A program made the translations under genes and the position numbers. A model generated the notes under the pieces. That model did no database searches and was not told the DNA's origin. It was given only the letters and a program-made list of their open reading frames with translations. From Serendipita indica DSM 11827 (taxonomy: Eukaryota; Basidiomycota; Agaricomycetes; Sebacinales; Serendipitaceae), in assembly GCA_910890315.1 (NCBI GenBank), contig CAJVGD010000012.1, positions 62,001 to 126,000 of the forward strand: 64,000 nt of DNA. Reading direction: 5' to 3'. Positions 59,063 to 64,000 of this stretch are shown here, in pieces. The stretch's first letter is position 1; every line of letters begins with the position of its first letter.

Positions 59063-60053
59063 TCAAGCACCTCCTGTCTTTGTCCCTGACGCTCTACTTC
59101 TAATGTCTGTCTGGTACCAGGTCGGTATTTTTCGATACAACGAGGTCGAGAGGAATAGCCGCTCTTTGTTCACCTCCATCCAGCTGATGACAGTAAGCAT
59201 GTGACAATGATATGGAGGGGTGACTTACTCGAGCATCTCACGGACGTATTTTGCGATGAGGTTTATCGAGTAGCTGTCGAGAGAGCCCAGGGAGAGAATC
59301 TCGGGAAGTTTGACTGAATCAGTGTTAACAGGGAGGTTACACATAGATGTGACTGGTACGCACCCAACAGTCGCAAAAGGTGGTCGGCGCCGTACCAACC
59401 ACTCATGACCGGCTCGTCGCCAGTATCATGTGCGGAACCAATACCGGTGCGATATTTGTTGTCTAGAAACGCATATTGACCGCGTTCTTCCATGTATAAC
59501 AGGTTGGTAGGCAGTGTTCTACATTATAAGTAGATGTCTGAGAGGCGAAAGAATGCGCACTTTTGAAAGTAGACAAGTATCCCACGCGTAATCACAGCGA
59601 CCAGAGCCTCCTTCTTTTCCGGACTCTCGAGAGTCTTATCGGTCGCGTCTAGGTAGTATCGGCTGAATTCTGCGCATACTTCATCGACGTTGGGAGGCTT
59701 TTGCTCGAGGTTGAGAACATGCTGGGTCTTGTGTATCTCTGGAAGATTAGGATACTCTATATATTCCTTTGGGAGCACGAGAATCTGGATGCAGACATGA
59801 GCGGTGAGCGAACAGTATGCGGGGAAAGTTTCCGACGGGAGCCTACGTTTCCCTGCTTGATTTGCGCCCTGCTATTGACAAGGATGGTCCGTAGTCCCTT
59901 TGGAATCACGATATCAAACGCCGGCGGCGCTGGGGACGGCAATGGCGCACGTTCTTCCCGAGTTTTGGCTGGTTTTGCGGTAGATCTTCGAGGACCGATA
60001 TCCTGGGACTTTTGTTTCCGATGGGAAACTGCCTTGTGCTTCATTTGCTTCAT
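59063..60053 (-). CDS. EAF3: MRG-domain protein, Eaf3/MRG15-like, apparently without chromodomain
   Basis: The visible protein is an MRG domain with a short basic leader. It begins MKQMKHKAVSHRKQKSQDIG and a Pro/Arg linker. The MRG domain starts FDIVIPKGLRTILVNSRAQI and continues LNLEQKPPNVDEVCAEFSRY, LVAVITRGILVYFQKTLP, LLYMEERGQYAFLDNKYR, MSGWYGADHLLRLLVKLPEI, SINLIAKYVREMLDWMEVN and LFLSTSLYRKIPTWYQT. The motif set is that of Eaf3 (NuA4 and Rpd3S) or MRG15. Five or so introns are needed. Eaf3 normally has an N-terminal chromodomain that reads H3K36 methylation; none is found in any minus-strand frame between 60053 and the divergent glycogen synthase start at 60395. Confidence 0.87.
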
Positions 60054-60317
60054 TGCGGCGGATTGCTCTATATGGTCTATGTCTAAGTTTTCGCACCCGC
60101 GCCGGCAGCTCTCCCCAACGACGCCCAAAAATTGTAGAAATTCCCAGAAAATTGCAGATTATACTTTGAAGGATCTGAGAGCCAGCCCGAAGTTCCCGCC
60201 CGTGCCCCAGATGGAAGCCACTCCACCATCGCCGCGGTTGAGTGACGTTGGGGCACAAACCAAACTCTTTGCCGTCGACCGCCACAGGCATCCGGTTAGA
60301 TCTCAGCCAGAGCGCGT

Positions 60318-60323
60318 TATAAA
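60318..60323 (+). promoter_or_regulatory. TATA box of glycogen synthase
   Basis: TATAAA lies 72 bases before the ATG at 60395. The gap also has to serve EAF3 on the other strand. Confidence 0.5.
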
Positions 60324-60394
60324 TCACCAGAGATCATAGACAAAGCTCGAAGCACTCTTGATCTCCCCCTCATCCTTCTCCCGACTCGCCCAAA

Positions 60395-63115
60395 ATGCCT
60401 CCAGCCCTCAGCCTCGACACCTCTGACTCTCGCGACACCACCAGGCCACTCCTCTTCGAATGTGCTTGGGAGGTAGCCAACAAAGGTGTGTGCGACGCTA
60501 TTCTCATCTTAGCAATCGTCTCGAGTCTCTGCGACGGGCCCATTACGCCCTGGTACCGTCTCTTGCGTTGAGCGCATGCGTTGCGTATCAACTGTCTAAC
60601 AAACATCTCAACTTGCTATTGGCAAGATGTTTCCGGCGGCATCCACTCTTCGTCACGAGTTCACCATTCCGCCCTGTACCAATCAGCATCCGTTTACTGA
60701 CAAACGACTCGCTAGTTGGTGGCATTTACACTGTCATCAAGACAAAGGTGCCAGTTACCGTCTCCGAATTCGGTGATCGATACTGCTTGATTGGTCCTCT
60801 GTCCTACAAGTCGGCGCCCATGGAAGTCGAAGCAATGGAACCGATAGACGACGACGCACTCTCCAAAACACTCAAATCGATGCGTGACCAGGGTGTCAAG
60901 ATTCTCTACGGTCGGTGGCTCATCGAAGGTGCTCCCCGTGTACTTCTGTTCGACACGGGATCGATGTACCACCGCCTGGACGAGTGGAAAGGGGATCTAT
61001 GGAATCTTGCCGGCATCCCGACTCCACCAAATGATCACGAGACCAACGAAACCATCATCTTCGGCTATCTCGTAGCTTGGTTCCTGGGAGAATTTGCGTC
61101 CCACCAGCTCAAGACGGCAATCGTCGCACATTTCCACGAATGGCAAGCTGGACTAGCCATCCCGCTTTGCCGTAAACGCCACATCGATGTCTGCACCGTT
61201 TTCACCACACACGCGACTCTCCTTGGTCGTTATCTGTGCGCGGGCTCCGTCGACTTTTACAACAACCTTCAATACTTTGATGTCGATCACGAGGCCGGAA
61301 AGCGCGGTATCTATCACCGTTATTGTATCGAGCGCTCCTCCGCACACTCTGCCGATGTCTTTACCACCGTCTCGCACATCACGGCATTCGAATCGGAACA
61401 TCTACTCAAGCGCAAACCAGACGGAGTTTTGCCCAATGGCTTGAACGTTGTCAAATTCTCTGCCATGCACGAATTCCAAAATTTGCACGCAAGGGCCAAA
61501 GAGAAGATTAATGAATTCGTGCGAGGCCATTTCTACGGTCATTATGATTTCGATCTCGAGAATACACTCTATGTACGTGGCCAAATTTGGCCTTCGACGA
61601 CCGCCGCTGACTTTAGACTTTTAGATGTTCACAGCCGGGCGTTACGAATATCGTAACAAGGGAGTTGATATGTTTATCGAATCTATGGCTCGCCTCAATC
61701 ACCGTCTGCAAAAGGCAAACTCGCCAATAACTGTCGTTGCGTTTATCATCATGCCCGCAGCCACGCAGTCGTACACCATCGAAGCGTTGAAAGGACAAGC
61801 AGTCATCAAGCAACTGCACGATACCGTCGTTGAGATTCAGCAGCGTATCGGTCAACGACTCTTCGACAAGGCGGCCCGATATCATACGTAAGTTCTTCAT
61901 CTGATCTCCCGAGCTGATAATCAAACTTTTCAACAGTAATGACAATGTCGATCTCACAAATCTAGAGGGTCTCATGTCAAATGAAGACAAGGTCCTCCTC
62001 AAGCGACGTATCTTTGCCCTGAAGCGACACACCCTTCCGCCTGTGGTCACCCATAATATGAACGATGACGCCAACGACCCAATTCTGAACCAGATTCGCC
62101 GCGTTCAGCTCTTCAATAGGTCGACCGACCGAGTCAAGATCATCTTCCACCCCGACTTCTTGAACTCGAACAACCCCATCTTGGGTCTCGACTATGAGGA
62201 ATTTGTTCGCGGATGCCACCTTGGTGTCTTCCCCTCATAGTACGTTGTTTACGCTCCCTCGGGCTCATTACTTACCGGCTTCAGCTACGAACCGTGGGGC
62301 TATACTCCCTCTGAGTGCACCGTCATGGGTATCCCATCCATCACGACAAACCTTTCTGGCTTCGGGTGCTTCATGAACGATATCATCGAGAATCCAAGTG
62401 TACGTGTACCACTGGAATTTGGCCATCCGTGTGCTCATATCTCGCAGGAGGAAGGATGCTACATTGTCGACCGCAGATCCCAGTCGATCGAAGATTCTGT
62501 CAACCAATTGACAGACTTTATGACTTCGTTCTGCCAGAAGACCCGGCGCCAACGCATTAACCAACGCAACCGTGTCGAACGTCTCTCCCCGTTGCTTGAC
62601 TGGAAGAACCTTGGTATCGAGTATGCAAAGGCGAGGCAGCTTGCGCTGAGGAGAGCCTACCCCGATGCTTTCGACGACGATGGATTCGATATGAACACGC
62701 CGTTTGAAAAGATGGCCTTGTCCACCCCTGCAAGCCCCCGTTTCCGCGGAGGAACAATGACTCCCGGAGATATTGGAACGCTCACAGAAGAGGTTTGCCA
62801 CCACTTTTGTCTATTCAACCAAGCTCATTCTCCTTTAGATGCAACATCTGGCTACTACCGACTACAATGGCACACAGTCGTGGACAGATATCCGCAAGGT
62901 CGAGGAAGACGATGATAGCTACCCCTTGTGCGTATCCATACCTACGATCTTGTTCACGCTGACCGTCCATTAGCCCTCTCCACACCAAGGTTCGCTCCCG
63001 CGGTATGTCTGGTTCGACCACACCAGCCAATGGTCGGGGCCCTCCGTCCCAAGGTGACCTCGAAAAGGCGGACCAGAAGTTGAAGCCACTCTCAGACAAT
63101 GTTAACGGCCGTTAA
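60395..63115 (+). CDS. GSY1: glycogen synthase (GT3)
   Basis: Glycogen synthase extends glycogen from UDP-glucose. The start [20 protein letters not shown] and [10 protein letters not shown] is followed by a 230-base intron (60487-60714) to [20 protein letters not shown], where the KVGGI loop binds UDP-glucose. [79 protein letters not shown] and [20 protein letters not shown] follow. The catalytic C-lobe has [20 protein letters not shown] and [16 protein letters not shown], with the conserved Glu-x7-Glu region. A Ser/Thr-rich C-tail ([30 protein letters not shown]) looks like the regulatory phosphorylation cluster. Seven introns are placed. The protein is about 720 residues, the normal length. 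Confidence 0.96.
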
Positions 63116-63457
63116 ACGAGCCTGGGTTGACTTGCTCATGCGCATTCTAACCCAATCATATCGTTTTTCTTTCTTACTCAATTCATCATTATCCAGCAAA
63201 GATCCAATGGGCAATCCTTGGGTTACCCCTCATCTTGTCTCCGTGTTCCTTTCATCAACAGGACTAGCTGTCAAAGCGTCGTTGACACGTCCTGTGGCTT
63301 ATAGTCTATGTTGCCGCTTGGTCTCATTCTGTACAATCACCATTAGAGATGAATCCAGACCCTTGCTTCTCGATGCTTACCAGTTACACAAATCGAACGC
63401 CGCCCCGATCATCCTCGGGGCATCTTTTATTCAAGCTTTGTGCAATACGTTGTTCGG
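63116..63457. other. intergenic region between convergent genes
   Basis: This 342-base gap holds the 3' UTRs of glycogen synthase and mago nashi. I see no gene, but pyrimidine-rich tracts and a long ORF on the plus strand (63099-63461) are present without family resemblance. Confidence 0.5.
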
Positions 63458-63998
63458 TTAGATGGGCTTGATCTTGAAGTGAAGAGAAATGAGGGAGAAG
63501 ACCAAGCACTGTGCAAATGTGAGACATTGGTCGGGTCGAATCAGCTACCTACTTTGACGTCCTGGACAAGATAGTAAAACACGCGTAATCCTTCTGGGTC
63601 CTCGCTCTCTGAAACGTCCATCAATGATCCAATCTTGGCAGTCTATAGAGCATTTCAGTGGAGGAGAAAGATACGTTCAGAGTGTACCCACGTGGAAGGA
63701 AATATGGTCGTTGCCGATACGAATTTCGAGCTCCTGTTTGCCTACGATGTTTGGTTTGGGCCAGTTTGAGTCATCTTCCCTGAGAAGGAGATGTGAATAC
63801 TATCTAAAGAGGTTGAAGGGAGCCTACTTGACGATTTCACTCGTCTCAACAATTCGCTTTAGCTCTTTGACTACCAGGGGGCCAATGAACACTGAGGGAT
63901 GAGCCAGATGAAATGTAAAGAGTGGGATAGGGGAATATATATTAGCGTTCTCAGCCTTTGATTGAACGTGGATGGCGCGTGCTCACTTTCTTTACGGA
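63458..63998 (-). CDS. mago nashi, exon junction complex core, 3' part
   Basis: Mago pairs with Y14 in the exon junction complex, marking spliced mRNA. The 5' end lies beyond the window. Visible exons read [20 protein letters not shown], then [57 protein letters not shown] and [20 protein letters not shown], ending IKPI. Each block matches the highly conserved family. At least four introns fall within this stretch, including about 63528-63580 and 63905-63985. The protein is among the most conserved eukaryotic proteins, so the call is safe. Budding yeast lacks it, in line with an intron-rich fungus. Confidence 0.95.
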
Positions 63999-64000
63999 TG

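Overview
The window is nuclear DNA from a filamentous basidiomycete, most likely an Agaricomycete. Nearly every gene is split by several short GT-AG introns (about 45-60 bases), genes are tightly packed on both strands with gaps often under 100 bases, and several proteins belong to membrane, secreted or unnamed families that I know mainly from basidiomycetes. The style of the CBM19-like proteins and the PSD-like decarboxylase reminds me of Ceratobasidiaceae (Rhizoctonia-type fungi), but that placement is only an impression. I see no transposon, virus-like element, rRNA, CRISPR or convincing tRNA.

Layout. 0-5.4 kb: 3' end of a Mei2-type RNA-binding gene, a dual-specificity phosphatase and a Tat-SF1/Cus2 splicing factor. 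5.5-18.4 kb: a UPF0643-like protein, the U5 snRNP protein Dib1, a very long Ser-rich membrane protein, a small GPI-anchored Cys-rich protein, an SDR reductase, an R3H-associated-like protein and a multi-spanning membrane protein. 19-27 kb: a phosphatidylserine-decarboxylase-like enzyme, two single-span membrane proteins, a gene-poor 1.1 kb gap and a DnaJ protein with an N-terminal zinc ribbon. 27-44 kb: three secreted genes with CBM19-like (chitin-binding-like) modules. Two of them are an inverted duplicate pair flanking housekeeping genes: V-ATPase subunit D, a glyoxalase-fold protein, tafazzin, a CAP59/CMT1 mannosyltransferase and an unnamed protein; tyrosyl-tRNA synthetase lies beside the pair. 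43.8-64 kb: a dense housekeeping block with ERG25, NC2-alpha, CFIm25, SLD5, a Ca2+/H+ exchanger, proteasome beta-7, NBS1, NuA4 Eaf1, EMC8/9, NuA4 Eaf3/MRG, glycogen synthase and the 3' part of mago nashi.

How the genes relate. There are no operons, but many pairs probably share short bidirectional promoters (VOC/tafazzin 37 bases apart, beta-7/NBS1 83, NC2-alpha/CFIm25 109). Two subunits of the NuA4 acetyltransferase lie within 1 kb of each other. The most novel-looking content is the pair of secreted proteins at 31.2-33.7 kb and 41.4-43.7 kb. Each has a propeptide-like N-terminus, Pro-Phe-Gly and Ser-Thr-Gly-Gln low-complexity repeats, a near-invariant Met/Tyr-rich helical core and one or two CBM19-like modules; the duplication includes at least 240 bases of promoter. 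Two genes (ERG25 and the PSD-like gene) show single-base frame breaks at short homopolymers, which look like base-calling or assembly errors.
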